From Pelagovum pacificum (lineage in GTDB: Bacteria > Pseudomonadota > Alphaproteobacteria > Rhodobacterales > Rhodobacteraceae), in contig NZ_CP065915.1 of assembly GCF_016134045.1 (NCBI RefSeq), positions 2,108,001 through 2,172,000 on the forward strand: a DNA stretch of 64,000 nt. Direction: 5' to 3'. Position numbers and translations under genes: made by a program. A model generated the notes under the pieces. It worked only from the letters and a program-made list of their open reading frames with translations, did not search any database and had not been told where the DNA came from. Shown in pieces: positions 30,988-39,456 of the stretch; position 1 is the stretch's first letter; the number at the start of each line of letters is the position of its first letter.

Positions 30988-33958
30988 TCTGCTTCTCCCC
31001 CTCCGGGTCGTAAAACACCGGGCTCACGATCCTGGCGGCGACGGTGCCGCCGTCGACCTTGTTGAACTCGATCACCTCGCCCATACGATCGGGGCCGTTC
31101 AGGACCAGCCCCATCGCGATGCCACGGTCGAGCGTCGGCGAGTGATAGGTCGAGGTGACCCTGCCCTGTGTGTTGCGCTGGCCGTTGGCGTTCTTGCCCT
31201 CGGCCACGGCATAGGCGCCATCGGGAATGACGGAGCCGTCGGTCGTCTCGAGCCCCACCAGCTTCCAGCGCCTGGGATCGGTCATGTGGGACCGCGCCTG
31301 ACCGCGCTTGCCGATGTAGTCGTCCTTCTTCTTGCTGATCGCCCAGTCGAGGCCGAGGTCCTGCGGGATCACGGTGCCGTCGGTCTCGTCGCCGATCATG
31401 ATGAAGCCCTTCTCGGCGCGCATCACGTGCAGCGCCTCGGTGCCGTAGGGCGTCACGTCGAACTCCGCCCCCTCGGCCAGCAGCTTGTCCCAGAGGGCGC
31501 GGCCGTGCCGCGCGGGGGTCGCCACCTCGAAGGACAGCTCACCGGAGAAGCTGATGCGGAAGACGCGGACGGGGAAGCCGGCGATCTCGCCATCGGCCCA
31601 GTCCATGAACTTCATCGCCTCGGCGGACAGATCCATGCCGCCGAGTTTTTCCAGCAGCGCCCGGGACTTGGGTCCGACCACCCCGATCTGGGCGAATTGC
31701 TCGGTCACGTTGGCGGTGTAGACCTTCCAGTCCCACCACTCGGTCTGGAGCCATTCCTCCATGTGGGCATGGATGCGGTCGGCGCCGCCGGTGGTCGTGT
31801 GGCAGAGCCAGGTGTCCTCGTCGATCCGGGCGACGACGCCGTCGTCGGAGAGAAAGCCGTTCTCGGAACACATCAGCCCGTAGCGGCAGCGGCCCACGGC
31901 GAGCGTGCTCATCATGTTGGTGTAGAGCATGTCGAGGAAGCGGCCCGCGTCCGGGCCCTTCACGAGGATCTTGCCGAGCGTCGAGGCGTCGAGGAGCCCG
32001 ACGGAGGCGCGGGTGGCCTTCACCTCGCGCGAGACCGCCTGTTCGTGGCTCTCGCCCGCCTTGGGGAAGCAGTAGGGCCGGCGCCAGTGGCCGACCGGCT
32101 CCATGTAGGCGCCCTGCGCTTCGTGCCAGCCATGCATCGGCGTACGGCGGATCGGCTGGAACAGCTCGTCCCGCGCCTCTCCCGCGATGGAGCCGAGCGA
32201 GATGGGCGTGTAGGGCGGGCGGAAGGTCGTGGTGCCGACCGCCGGGATCGGCGCCCCGAGCGAGCGGGCGAGCGTGGCGAGGCCGTTGATGTTGCTGAGC
32301 TTGCCCTGATCGGTGGCCATGCCGAGCGTCGTATAGCGCTTGGTATGCTCGACGCTCTCGTAGCCTTCCTGGGCCGCGAGTTGCACGTCGGAGACCTTCA
32401 CGTCGTTCTGGTAGTCGAGCCACATCTTCTCGCGCAGCTCGACCTTCGCGCCCTGCGGCATCAGCCAGGTGGCCGAAATCGGACCCTCGTCCACGTCCTC
32501 GGCGGTTGCGGAGATGCTGCCACCGACCGCCTGCGCGGCATCGGACAGCACGCCGGATGTGGACATATGTCCGTTAGCGGACCCGGCAATGGACACCATC
32601 GCCTGTCCATCGGCACCGGTGGGGGGCCGCGAGGCGTCGGGCCGGAAGAAGAGTTGCTCTTCGTCCCACGTCAGCTTGCCGCCGCAATGCGACCAGAGGT
32701 GGACAACGGGGGACCAGCCGCCGGACATGGCGACGCATTCGCAGTCGATCTCTTCCAGCACCGCACCCTCGCCGCCCTGGACGCAGATGCCGACGCTCTC
32801 GACCTTCTTGCCGCCCTTCACCTTGGCGATGGCCTTGCCGGCGTGGATGCGGATGCCGAGCGCCTTGGCCTGATCGACGAGCGGGCCGGCCGGGCCGGGC
32901 CGCGCGTCGATGATGACGGGCACTTCGAGCCCCGCTTCGCGCAGGGTGATGGCGGTGCGGTAGGCGTCGTCGTTGTTGGTGACGACGACGGTGCGGTCGC
33001 CGGGGCTGATCGCCCAGTTCACCACGTAGTCGCGCACGGCGGAGGCCAGCATCACGCCGGGGATGTCGTTGCCCGCGAAGGACAGCGGCCGCTCGATCGC
33101 GCCGGTGGCGACAAGGGTCCGCGCCGCGCGAACCCGCCACAGGCGATGGCGCGGCCCTTTGGTGTCGGGAGCATGGTCGGTCAGCCGCTCGTAGCAGGTG
33201 ACATAGCCATGATCGTAGACCCCGGCGCCCATGCAGCGGGTGCGTAGGGTGACGTTCTCGGCGGCCTCCAGCGTCGCGACGGTCTGCGCGATCCAGTCGT
33301 CGGCGGCCATGCCGTCGATCACCGCTCCGTCGACCGGTGCGCGACCGCCCCAGTGGGCAGTCTGCTCGATCAGCAGGATGCGCCGACCCGAGCCGCTGGC
33401 GGCGAGCGCGGCCTGAAGGCCGGCGATGCCGCCGCCGACGATCAGCAGATCGACATGGGCGTGGAAATGTTCGTAGGTGTCTGCATCGCGCTCCTTCGGG
33501 GCCTGGCCGAGGCCGGCGCTCTTGCGGATGAAGGGCTCGTAGACGTGCTTCCACAGCGGACGCGGGTGGATGAACATCTTGTAGTAGAACCCGGCGGGCA
33601 GGAAGCGCGCGAGCTTGGCGTTGATCGCGCCAATGTCGAACTCGAGGCTCGGCCAGTGGTTCTGCGAGGTTGCGGTCAGGCCGTCGAACAGCTCGGTCGT
33701 GGTGGCGCGCTGGTTGGGTTCGAACTTGCCGCCCTCGCCGAGATTGACGAGTGCGTTCGGCTCTTCCGCACCGGAGGCGACGACGCCGCGCGGGCGGTGG
33801 TACTTGAAAGACCGCCCCATCAGCGTGTGGCCCGCGCCAAGCAGCGCGGAGGCGAGCGTATCGCCGGCATAGCCCCGGTAGTTCTTGCCGTTGAAGGTGA
33901 AGTAGCGCGACTGCGCGCGGTCGATCAGGCGACCGCCGGTGGCAAGACGGGTGCTCAT
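30980..33958 (-). CDS. soxA: sarcosine oxidase alpha subunit
   Basis: This 992-residue subunit binds NAD and, through its C-terminal half, tetrahydrofolate, so that sarcosine demethylation yields glycine, hydrogen peroxide and 5,10-methylene-THF. The N-terminal part has GYAGDTLASALLGAG and KYHRPRGVV (ferredoxin-like fold without iron-sulfur cysteines), then a dinucleotide motif LLIVGGGIAGLQAALAA near residue 170. The GcvT/aminomethyltransferase domain covers about residues 600-990. The ATG at 33956-33958 overlaps the soxD stop. The length equals that of known alpha subunits. Confidence 0.95.
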   Translation of the reverse strand: MSTRLATGGRLIDRAQSRYFTFNGKNYRGYAGDTLASALLGAGHTLMGRSFKYHRPRGVVASGAEEPNALVNLGEGGKFEPNQRATTTELFDGLTATSQNHWPSLEFDIGAINAKLARFLPAGFYYKMFIHPRPLWKHVYEPFIRKSAGLGQAPKERDADTYEHFHAHVDLLIVGGGIAGLQAALAASGSGRRILLIEQTAHWGGRAPVDGAVIDGMAADDWIAQTVATLEAAENVTLRTRCMGAGVYDHGYVTCYERLTDHAPDTKGPRHRLWRVRAARTLVATGAIERPLSFAGNDIPGVMLASAVRDYVVNWAISPGDRTVVVTNNDDAYRTAITLREAGLEVPVIIDARPGPAGPLVDQAKALGIRIHAGKAIAKVKGGKKVESVGICVQGGEGAVLEEIDCECVAMSGGWSPVVHLWSHCGGKLTWDEEQLFFRPDASRPPTGADGQAMVSIAGSANGHMSTSGVLSDAAQAVGGSISATAEDVDEGPISATWLMPQGAKVELREKMWLDYQNDVKVSDVQLAAQEGYESVEHTKRYTTLGMATDQGKLSNINGLATLARSLGAPIPAVGTTTFRPPYTPISLGSIAGEARDELFQPIRRTPMHGWHEAQGAYMEPVGHWRRPYCFPKAGESHEQAVSREVKATRASVGLLDASTLGKILVKGPDAGRFLDMLYTNMMSTLAVGRCRYGLMCSENGFLSDDGVVARIDEDTWLCHTTTGGADRIHAHMEEWLQTEWWDWKVYTANVTEQFAQIGVVGPKSRALLEKLGGMDLSAEAMKFMDWADGEIAGFPVRVFRISFSGELSFEVATPARHGRALWDKLLAEGAEFDVTPYGTEALHVMRAEKGFIMIGDETDGTVIPQDLGLDWAISKKKDDYIGKRGQARSHMTDPRRWKLVGLETTDGSVIPDGAYAVAEGKNANGQRNTQGRVTSTYHSPTLDRGIAMGLVLNGPDRMGEVIEFNKVDGGTVAARIVSPVFYDPEGEKQNV

Positions 33959-34284
33959 GCGAGGTCCCTCCAGGTCCAGCCCGGACGCTTGTCCGAGATC
34001 GTTTGCAGCAGGTCGGCCGGCGGCTTCGCAGTCTGCGCCGGATAGGTGCCGAAGACCTCGAGCGTCACGGTGCAGCGCGCGGCGTGGAACCACTTGCCGC
34101 AGCCGTAGGCGTGGCGCCAGCGTTCGAAATGAACGCCGCGCGGGTTTTCGCGCATGAAGAGGTACCCCTCGAACGCCTCGTCCGGGGTGTCGGGCCCGAC
34201 ACGGGTGAGGTGCGCCTCGCCCCCCGGTGTCAGCTCCGTCTCGTCGGCATCAATGCCGCAACAGGGACAATGCAGGATCAGCAT
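33955..34284 (-). CDS. soxD: sarcosine oxidase delta subunit
   Basis: This 109-residue subunit binds a structural zinc ion at the edge of the complex. The cysteine cluster HCPCCG near the N-terminus and the CGKWFHAARC segment supply the ligands, and GVHFERWRHAYGCGKWF is the family signature. The ATG at 34282-34284 gives the family start; a longer open frame upstream has no support. It is the first gene of the soxD-soxA-soxG part of the locus, which follows a terminator instead of joining soxB directly. Confidence 0.93.
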   Translation of the reverse strand: MLILHCPCCGIDADETELTPGGEAHLTRVGPDTPDEAFEGYLFMRENPRGVHFERWRHAYGCGKWFHAARCTVTLEVFGTYPAQTAKPPADLLQTISDKRPGWTWRDLA

Positions 34285-34332
34285 GGGGCGACCTCCGTGA
34301 TGGCCGGACGGAAATGGGGGATGCGCGCACGC

Positions 34333-34362
34333 AAAAGGGCGGGCGCCGTGCGGCACCCGCCC
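34333..34362 (-). terminator. terminator between the acidic repeat protein gene and soxD
   Basis: A 12-bp stem (34337-34348 with 34351-34362, one G-U pair in the minus-strand RNA) is followed on the minus strand by TTTT (34333-34336). It lies 24 bases after the stop of the acidic protein gene and about 50 bases before soxD, so it should reduce read-through from soxB into soxDAG. Confidence 0.7.
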
Positions 34363-34386
34363 GTCATGAAGCGTCCGAAGGGGACG

Positions 34387-34857
34387 TTATTGGGTCGTTT
34401 CGACTTCCGCGTTGGCGTCGGCGTCAGCATCGGCAGAGGCGCCATCGGTGGCCTCTTCGATTTCGTCGCCAGCTTCCTCGACGGCGTTGCCAGTAGCGTC
34501 GGCGGCGTCTTCAGCGCCTTCTTCAACGGCAGCAGCAGCGTCTTCGGTGCCTTCCTCGACGGCGGCGGCAGCATCCTCTGCGCCTTCCTCGACCGAGTCG
34601 GCGGCATTGTCGGCAGCGGCAGCGGCGTCTTCGGCGCCGTCTTCGACGGATTCCGCTGCGCTTTCAGCCGTGGCTTCGACATTGACCTCGGTGTCGCCGT
34701 CGACCGTTTCGGCCGGCTGGCCGCCCCAGATGTACCAGGCGATGATTGCGACGATGACGACGAGACCACCGACGAGAAGCGCGATGCCGGTGTTACCGCC
34801 GCCTTTGGGCGGCTCCCCACCGGTGTTGTTATTGATGTTCGTGTTCGGGTCGGCCAT
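34387..34857 (-). CDS. acidic hendecad-repeat membrane protein
   Basis: This 156-residue protein of unknown function has an asparagine/glycine/proline-rich N-terminus, one membrane segment at about residues 24-44 (IALLVGGLVVIVAIIAWYIW), then about 100 very acidic residues. Between roughly residues 58 and 130 there is an 11-residue repeat, seen most clearly as VEEGAEDAAAA, VEEGTEDAAAA, VEEGAEDAADA. Such 11-residue patterns form long right-handed helices in LEA-like and apolipoprotein-type proteins. The tail is probably periplasmic (inference). GGAAGG precedes the ATG. It interrupts the sarcosine oxidase locus between soxB and soxD and has its own terminator. Confidence 0.75.
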   Translation of the reverse strand: MADPNTNINNNTGGEPPKGGGNTGIALLVGGLVVIVAIIAWYIWGGQPAETVDGDTEVNVEATAESAAESVEDGAEDAAAAADNAADSVEEGAEDAAAAVEEGTEDAAAAVEEGAEDAADATGNAVEEAGDEIEEATDGASADADADANAEVETTQ

Positions 34858-34939
34858 TGGGCGTCCTTCCTGCATGTGTCTTTCCACATAGCAAGCCGGA
34901 TACCCCCTTCCCGGTTCCTTTTTTCGTGAACGATCGGCA

Positions 34940-36184
34940 TCAGTGCGCGACTCCGGCCGCGACGCTTTCGTCGATGAACCGGCCTTCGCGGAAGCGGGTC
35001 ATGGAGAAGGCGTCGGCCAACGGCGCGTGGCCCTTCGCCATCAGCTCCGCCATCGCCCAGCCCGAGCCGGGGATCGCCTTGAAGCCGCCGGTGCCCCAGC
35101 CGCAGTTGACGAAGATGCCCTCGACCGGCGTGGCCGAGATAATCGGAGAACGGTCGCCGGTCATGTCGACGATCCCGCCCCACTGGCGCAGCATCTTGAG
35201 GCGCGAGACCATCGGGAAGGTCTCGACCAGCGCGCGGACGGTTTCCTCGATATGATGGAAGGACCCGCGCTGCGTGTAGTTGTTGGCGCCGTCGGTGCCG
35301 CCACCGATCACCATCTCGCCCTTGTCGGACTGGCTCATGTAGCCGTGCACGGTGTTGGCCATGACGACAACGTCCATGCAGGGCTTGATCGGCTCGGAGA
35401 CGAGGGCCTGCAGCGTCAGGCTCTCGATCGGCAGGCGGAAGCCGGCCATCTCGGCCAGCACGCCGGAGTGGCCCGCGACCACGAGGCCCAGCCGGTCGCA
35501 GTCGATCGGGCCCTTCGAGGTGTCGACGCCGACGACCTTGCCGCCCTCGGAGCGCACGCCGGTGACTTCGCACTTCTGGATGATGTCCATGCCCATCGCG
35601 GAGCAGGCCCGCGCGTAGCCCCAAGCCACCGCGTCGTGCCGTGCCGTGCCGCCGCGCGGCTGCCAGAGCGCGCCGAGCACCGGGTAGCGCGGCCCGTCGA
35701 TGTTCATGATCGGGCAGAGCTCCTTCACCCGCTGGGGCGAGATGAACTCCGTCGCGACGCCCTGCAGCGCGTTGGCGTGGGCGGTGCGCTGGTAGCCGCG
35801 GACCTCGTGCTGGGTCTGGGCGAGCATCATCACGCCACGCGGGCTGAACATGACGTTCATGTTCAGGTCCTGGCTCATCGTCTCGTACAGGCTGCGCGAC
35901 TTCTCGTAGATCGCGGCAGATGGATCCTGCAGGTAGTTCGAGCGGATGATCGTCGTGTTCCGGCCTGTGTTGCCCCCGCCGAGCCAGCCCTTCTCGATCA
36001 CCGCGACATTGGTGATGCCGTGGTTCTTGCCGAGCCAATAGGCGGTGGCGAGCCCGTGACCGCCGGCCCCGACAATGATGACGTCGTACTTCTTCTTCGG
36101 TTCGGGGCTGCGCCAGGCCCGCTCCCAGCCGAGATGGTGGCGGGCGGCTTCCCTGGCGACGGCGAATACGGAGTAGCGTTTCAT
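34940..36184 (-). CDS. soxB: sarcosine oxidase beta subunit
   Basis: This 414-residue flavoprotein carries the FAD site where sarcosine is oxidised, and binds FMN covalently at its interface in known enzymes. The FAD motif VIIVGAGGHGLATAYWLGK lies near residue 35, and the histidine region with GNTGRNTTIIRSNYL and FVNCGWGTGGFKAIPGSG is diagnostic for the beta subunit. The ATG at 36182-36184 (MKRYSVFAVAREA) matches the family start. It is the first gene of the sox locus, divergent from ccmI. Confidence 0.95.
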   Translation of the reverse strand: MKRYSVFAVAREAARHHLGWERAWRSPEPKKKYDVIIVGAGGHGLATAYWLGKNHGITNVAVIEKGWLGGGNTGRNTTIIRSNYLQDPSAAIYEKSRSLYETMSQDLNMNVMFSPRGVMMLAQTQHEVRGYQRTAHANALQGVATEFISPQRVKELCPIMNIDGPRYPVLGALWQPRGGTARHDAVAWGYARACSAMGMDIIQKCEVTGVRSEGGKVVGVDTSKGPIDCDRLGLVVAGHSGVLAEMAGFRLPIESLTLQALVSEPIKPCMDVVVMANTVHGYMSQSDKGEMVIGGGTDGANNYTQRGSFHHIEETVRALVETFPMVSRLKMLRQWGGIVDMTGDRSPIISATPVEGIFVNCGWGTGGFKAIPGSGWAMAELMAKGHAPLADAFSMTRFREGRFIDESVAAGVAH

Positions 36185-36373
36185 AGGCGAATCCCCAAAC
36201 TCCCCGGTGGCGGGTTGGTGTCGTGGATGGACCTGATGCAGGTGCGGCATGCGACTGGCAACGGCACAACCTGACAAGATTGCGACATCGCCTTGCGACA
36301 CCTCAACGCAAGGGCTTTTCGACGGCAGGGCTGGCGGTTATCTCTCCGTCTCCGAGAGGCCGCTGGAGCCGCG

Positions 36374-37558
36374 ATGCTGTTCTTCCTGATCTGCGCCGTC
36401 ATGGCGATCGCCGTCACGGCCACGCTGGTGCTGCCGTTGCTGCGCGACCCGCCCGACGACGCGGCGGCGGGATCGGACGATGTGGAACTCTACAAGGCGC
36501 AGCTCGCGGAGGTCGATCGCGACATCGCGCGTGGCGTTCTTGCCGAGGAAGAGGGCGAGCGCACGCGGACAGAGATCGCGCGCCGTCTTCTTGCCGCGGA
36601 CCGCGCCGGCCGACGCCCCGTCTCCGCCGCGCCGTCCGGGATCACGCGCATCGTCGCCGTTGCCACCGCCGTCGTCGTGCTTGGCGGGGGCGCGGTCGTA
36701 TACGGCATTCTCGGCGCGTTCGACGGCGGCGGCCCCTACCGGGACCTGCCCCGCGCCGCGCGGATCGCCGCCAGCGCCGAGATGCGGGACACCCGCCCCT
36801 CGCAGGAGACGTTGCAGCAGCAGGCCCCCGCCTTCGAGATGCCCGAAGTGGATGCCGACTACGCCGCCCTGATCGAGCAGCTTCGTGCGGCCGTGCCGCA
36901 GCGCCCGGAAGAGCTTCAGGGGTGGCTGCTCCTGACCCAGCACGAATCCTCGCTCGGCAACTGGGAGGCCGCGCTCGACGCACAGCAGAACGTCATGCGG
37001 TTGCGCGGCGATGCGGCGACCGACGAGGACCGGGTGCTGCTGCTCGACCTGATGGTCGCGGCGGCGGACGGCGTCGTCTCCCCCGAGGCGGAACAGCTCG
37101 CCACCGAGATGCTCGACGACGATCCCGACGCGATCGCCGCGCGCTATTACATGGGGCTGCTGTATGCGCAGACGGACCGGCCCGACGTGGCCTTCCGGCT
37201 TTGGCGTCCGCTGGCCGAGTCCGCGCCGCCCGAGAACCTTCATGCCCGGCTCGCCCGGTCGCAGATCGAACGCGCCGCCTTCCTCGCCGGCGTGAACTAC
37301 ACGCCGCCGGAAGCGCCGCTCGAGATCCCCGAAGAGCAGCGCGAGATGGTCGCCGGCATGGTCGCGAGCCTGGCCAACCGCCTGGCGGAGGACGGCGGCC
37401 CGGCAACCGACTGGGCGCGGCTCATCACCTCCTACGGGGTTCTGGGAGAAGAGGACAACGCGCGCGCCGTGCTCGCCGAGGCGCGGGAGGTGTTCGCCGC
37501 CAGCCCCGCCGACATGGAGGCGATCGAGGCGGCGGCGCGGGAGGCGGGCATCGAATGA
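36374..37558 (+). CDS. ccmI: c-type cytochrome biogenesis protein CcmI
   Basis: This 394-residue membrane protein delivers apocytochrome c to the CcmF/H heme ligation complex. It has a first membrane segment at residues 1-20, a heptad-rich cytoplasmic loop (VELYKAQLAEVDRDIARGVL) typical of CcmI, a second segment near 93-112, and a periplasmic tail with TPR-like helices (LQGWLLLTQHESSLGNWEAAL). It starts MLFFLICAVMAIAVTATL. Its stop overlaps the ruvX start by 4 bases. Confidence 0.9.
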   Translation: MLFFLICAVMAIAVTATLVLPLLRDPPDDAAAGSDDVELYKAQLAEVDRDIARGVLAEEEGERTRTEIARRLLAADRAGRRPVSAAPSGITRIVAVATAVVVLGGGAVVYGILGAFDGGGPYRDLPRAARIAASAEMRDTRPSQETLQQQAPAFEMPEVDADYAALIEQLRAAVPQRPEELQGWLLLTQHESSLGNWEAALDAQQNVMRLRGDAATDEDRVLLLDLMVAAADGVVSPEAEQLATEMLDDDPDAIAARYYMGLLYAQTDRPDVAFRLWRPLAESAPPENLHARLARSQIERAAFLAGVNYTPPEAPLEIPEEQREMVAGMVASLANRLAEDGGPATDWARLITSYGVLGEEDNARAVLAEAREVFAASPADMEAIEAAAREAGIE

Positions 37559-38028
37559 TCTGCGACAGTGCCGAAGAGTTCGCAGCAGCCGTTCCGCAGA
37601 TGGTCGCTCTGATGGGACTCGACTTCGGGACCAAGACGATCGGTGTCGCCGTCTCCGACGGGATGCAATCGGTGGCGAGCCCGCTGCGCACCGTCGCCCG
37701 AAAGAAGTTCACCACCGACGCCGAGGCGCTGCTCGCCATCATAGCGGAGCGGCGGATCGGTGGCATCGTTCTTGGCCTGCCGCGCAACATGGACGGTTCG
37801 GAAGGGCCGCGCTGCCAGTCGACCCGCGCCTTCGCGCGCAACCTCGAGAAGCTCACCCCCCTGCCCCTCGGCTTCTGGGACGAACGGCTGTCGACCGTCG
37901 CTGCGGAGCGCGCGCTGCTGGAGGCCGATACCTCGCGCCGGCGCCGGGGCGAAGTGATCGACCATGTCGCGGCGGGCGTGATCCTGCAGGGGATGCTCGA
38001 CCGGCTGCGCAACCTGAGGCGGGTGTGA
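37555..38028 (+). CDS. ruvX: Holliday junction resolvase-like protein RuvX/YqgF
   Basis: This 157-residue RNase H-fold protein is the essential pre-16S rRNA 5' nuclease/putative Holliday junction resolvase. The first catalytic aspartate is in MGLDFGTKTIGVAVSD, the second acid in WDERLSTVAAERAL, and the third in VIDHVAAGVILQ. The N-terminal 18 residues before the core are a common alphaproteobacterial extension. It overlaps ccmI (ATGA) and the DUF1289 gene (GTGA). Confidence 0.92.
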   Translation: MICDSAEEFAAAVPQMVALMGLDFGTKTIGVAVSDGMQSVASPLRTVARKKFTTDAEALLAIIAERRIGGIVLGLPRNMDGSEGPRCQSTRAFARNLEKLTPLPLGFWDERLSTVAAERALLEADTSRRRRGEVIDHVAAGVILQGMLDRLRNLRRV

Positions 38029-38276
38029 CGGACGACACAGCCGATATCTGGGCACGGGACGAGCCGGAAAGCCCCTGCGTGAAGATTTGCCTCGTGCATC
38101 CCGACAGCGGGCTCTGCACCGGCTGTTACCGCACGCAGGACGAGATCGCGGCCTGGGGCGCCATGACATCGGCCGAGCGGCGGGCGATCATGCTGCAACT
38201 GGCGGCGCGCAAGCCGCTGGTCGCGCGCCGGCGTGGCGGACGTGCGGGTCGGCTCGCGCCGAAGGATGAGCGCTGA
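38025..38276 (+). CDS. DUF1289 small cysteine-rich protein
   Basis: This 83-residue protein has a DUF1289 domain with the pattern SPCVKICLVHPDSGLCTGCYRT: four cysteines that probably bind a metal or iron-sulfur cluster, followed by EIAAWGAMTSAERRAIM. The C-terminus is very basic (ARRRGGRAGRLAPKDER). Its function is unknown. The start is a GTG at 38025-38027 overlapping the ruvX stop, so it is cotranslated with ruvX, and it meets the next gene tail to tail after 3 bases. Confidence 0.82.
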   Translation: MTDDTADIWARDEPESPCVKICLVHPDSGLCTGCYRTQDEIAAWGAMTSAERRAIMLQLAARKPLVARRRGGRAGRLAPKDER

Positions 38277-38279
38277 GGC

Positions 38280-39116
38280 TCAGCCGTAGATCGCCGTCCG
38301 GATCATGTTCAGCGCCACGAGGATGAGGAACACGCCGAAGACCCGTTTCAGCGGCTTGGGGTTCATCCGGTGGGCGATCTTCGCCCCGACCGGCGCGGTC
38401 AGCAACGTCATCGCGATGACCAGCAGGAACGCCGGCAGGTTCACCGCGCCGAGCGTGAAGGGCGGGCGCACCTCGGCGGGGATGTTCACCAGCAGGAAGC
38501 CAAGGCCCGACGGCACCGCGATCACCACGCCGAACCCCGCGGCAGTCGCCACGGCCCGGTGGATCGGTACGCCATAAAGCGACATCGTCGGCACCCCGAA
38601 GGAGCCACCGCCGATCCCCATCAGCACCGACAGAAAGCCGATCATCGGCGAGAGCACGTAGCGCAGCGGCCCTTTCGGCATCTCCTGCCCCAGCCGCCAG
38701 TCATCCCGGCCGAGCGCCATGTAATAGCCCACCACCGTGGCGAGCACGCCAAAGATCACCTGCAGCGTCGCGGTTCTCAGCGAGGAGGCGACCAGCAGTC
38801 CGAGGATCGCGCCGACGGCGATGCCCGGCGCCCATGTCTTGAGGATGTCCCACTGAACTGCGCCCTTGCGATTGTGCGACAGAACCGAGCGGGTCGAGGT
38901 CACGATGATCGTGGCAAGCGACGTGGCGAGGCAGACCTGCATGAGCTGCGGGCTGTCGTAGCCGAGCGTGGCGAAGGCATAGAAGAAGGCCGGAACCAGC
39001 ACGATCCCGCCCCCGACACCGAGGAGGCCCGCCAGCACACCGGCGAAGGCCCCGATGAGCAGCAACAGCGCGCCCATGCCGAGCAGGAGGTCGGTCGGTG
39101 GAAGTGTTTCAGGCAT
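38280..39116 (-). CDS. TauE/SafE family permease (TSUP)
   Basis: This 278-residue membrane protein is a TSUP-family transporter, a group that exports sulfite, sulfoacetate or related anions. Two internal repeats carry the family motif: GLLGVGGGIVLVPAF near residue 31 and GIGGGSFGVPTMSLYG near residue 168. About eight membrane segments can be traced. The substrate is not visible from the sequence; no sulfur genes lie next to it. Confidence 0.88.
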   Translation of the reverse strand: MPETLPPTDLLLGMGALLLLIGAFAGVLAGLLGVGGGIVLVPAFFYAFATLGYDSPQLMQVCLATSLATIIVTSTRSVLSHNRKGAVQWDILKTWAPGIAVGAILGLLVASSLRTATLQVIFGVLATVVGYYMALGRDDWRLGQEMPKGPLRYVLSPMIGFLSVLMGIGGGSFGVPTMSLYGVPIHRAVATAAGFGVVIAVPSGLGFLLVNIPAEVRPPFTLGAVNLPAFLLVIAMTLLTAPVGAKIAHRMNPKPLKRVFGVFLILVALNMIRTAIYG

Positions 39117-39170
39117 GTCGGGACTCCGGGGGGCGTTCGATTGACTGTCTCGCCCGAAAACCGAAGGGCC

Positions 39171-39404
39171 TCAAGCCTTTCCGTCGCCTTCGCCGTCGGA
39201 CGTGTCGCCGCCGGTTTTGCCCCTGCCCGGTTTGTCGCCGTCGTCCTCGTCGCTGGCTGCGAGGAACGCCGCACCGATCCCGGCGCCGATGGCCACGCCG
39301 ATCCCGACGCCCATCGCGATGTTGTCCATCGCCGCGCCGATGCCCGCACCGATGGCCACGCCGATCGCGATGCCGACACCCATGTTGAGGCCCGTGTCAC
39401 TCAT
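39171..39404 (-). CDS. duplicated glycine-zipper mini-protein
   Basis: This 77-residue protein of unknown function consists of two nearly identical glycine-zipper blocks, MGVGIAIGVAIGAGIGAA (8-25) and MGVGIGVAIGAGIGAA (31-46), followed by a charged, glycine-rich tail (DEDDGDKPGRGK). Glycine spacing of four residues suits close helix packing in a membrane. It may form a hairpin of two helices. It lies upstream of the TSUP permease gene on the same strand with a 54-base gap. Confidence 0.65.
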   Translation of the reverse strand: MSDTGLNMGVGIAIGVAIGAGIGAAMDNIAMGVGIGVAIGAGIGAAFLAASDEDDGDKPGRGKTGGDTSDGEGDGKA

Positions 39405-39456
39405 GTCTGCACTCCGTTTCGCCGCTCAACCCGGATCGGCGGCGGCGGGGTCCCGC

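Noticed and set aside
30614..33247. An 877-codon plus-strand open frame
   Set aside because: It is the antisense shadow of soxA, whose motifs, start and operon context are clear.
34387..34857. CRISPR-like repetition in the acidic protein gene
   Set aside because: The repeats are in-frame 33-base units without spacers and encode a regular 11-residue helical pattern.
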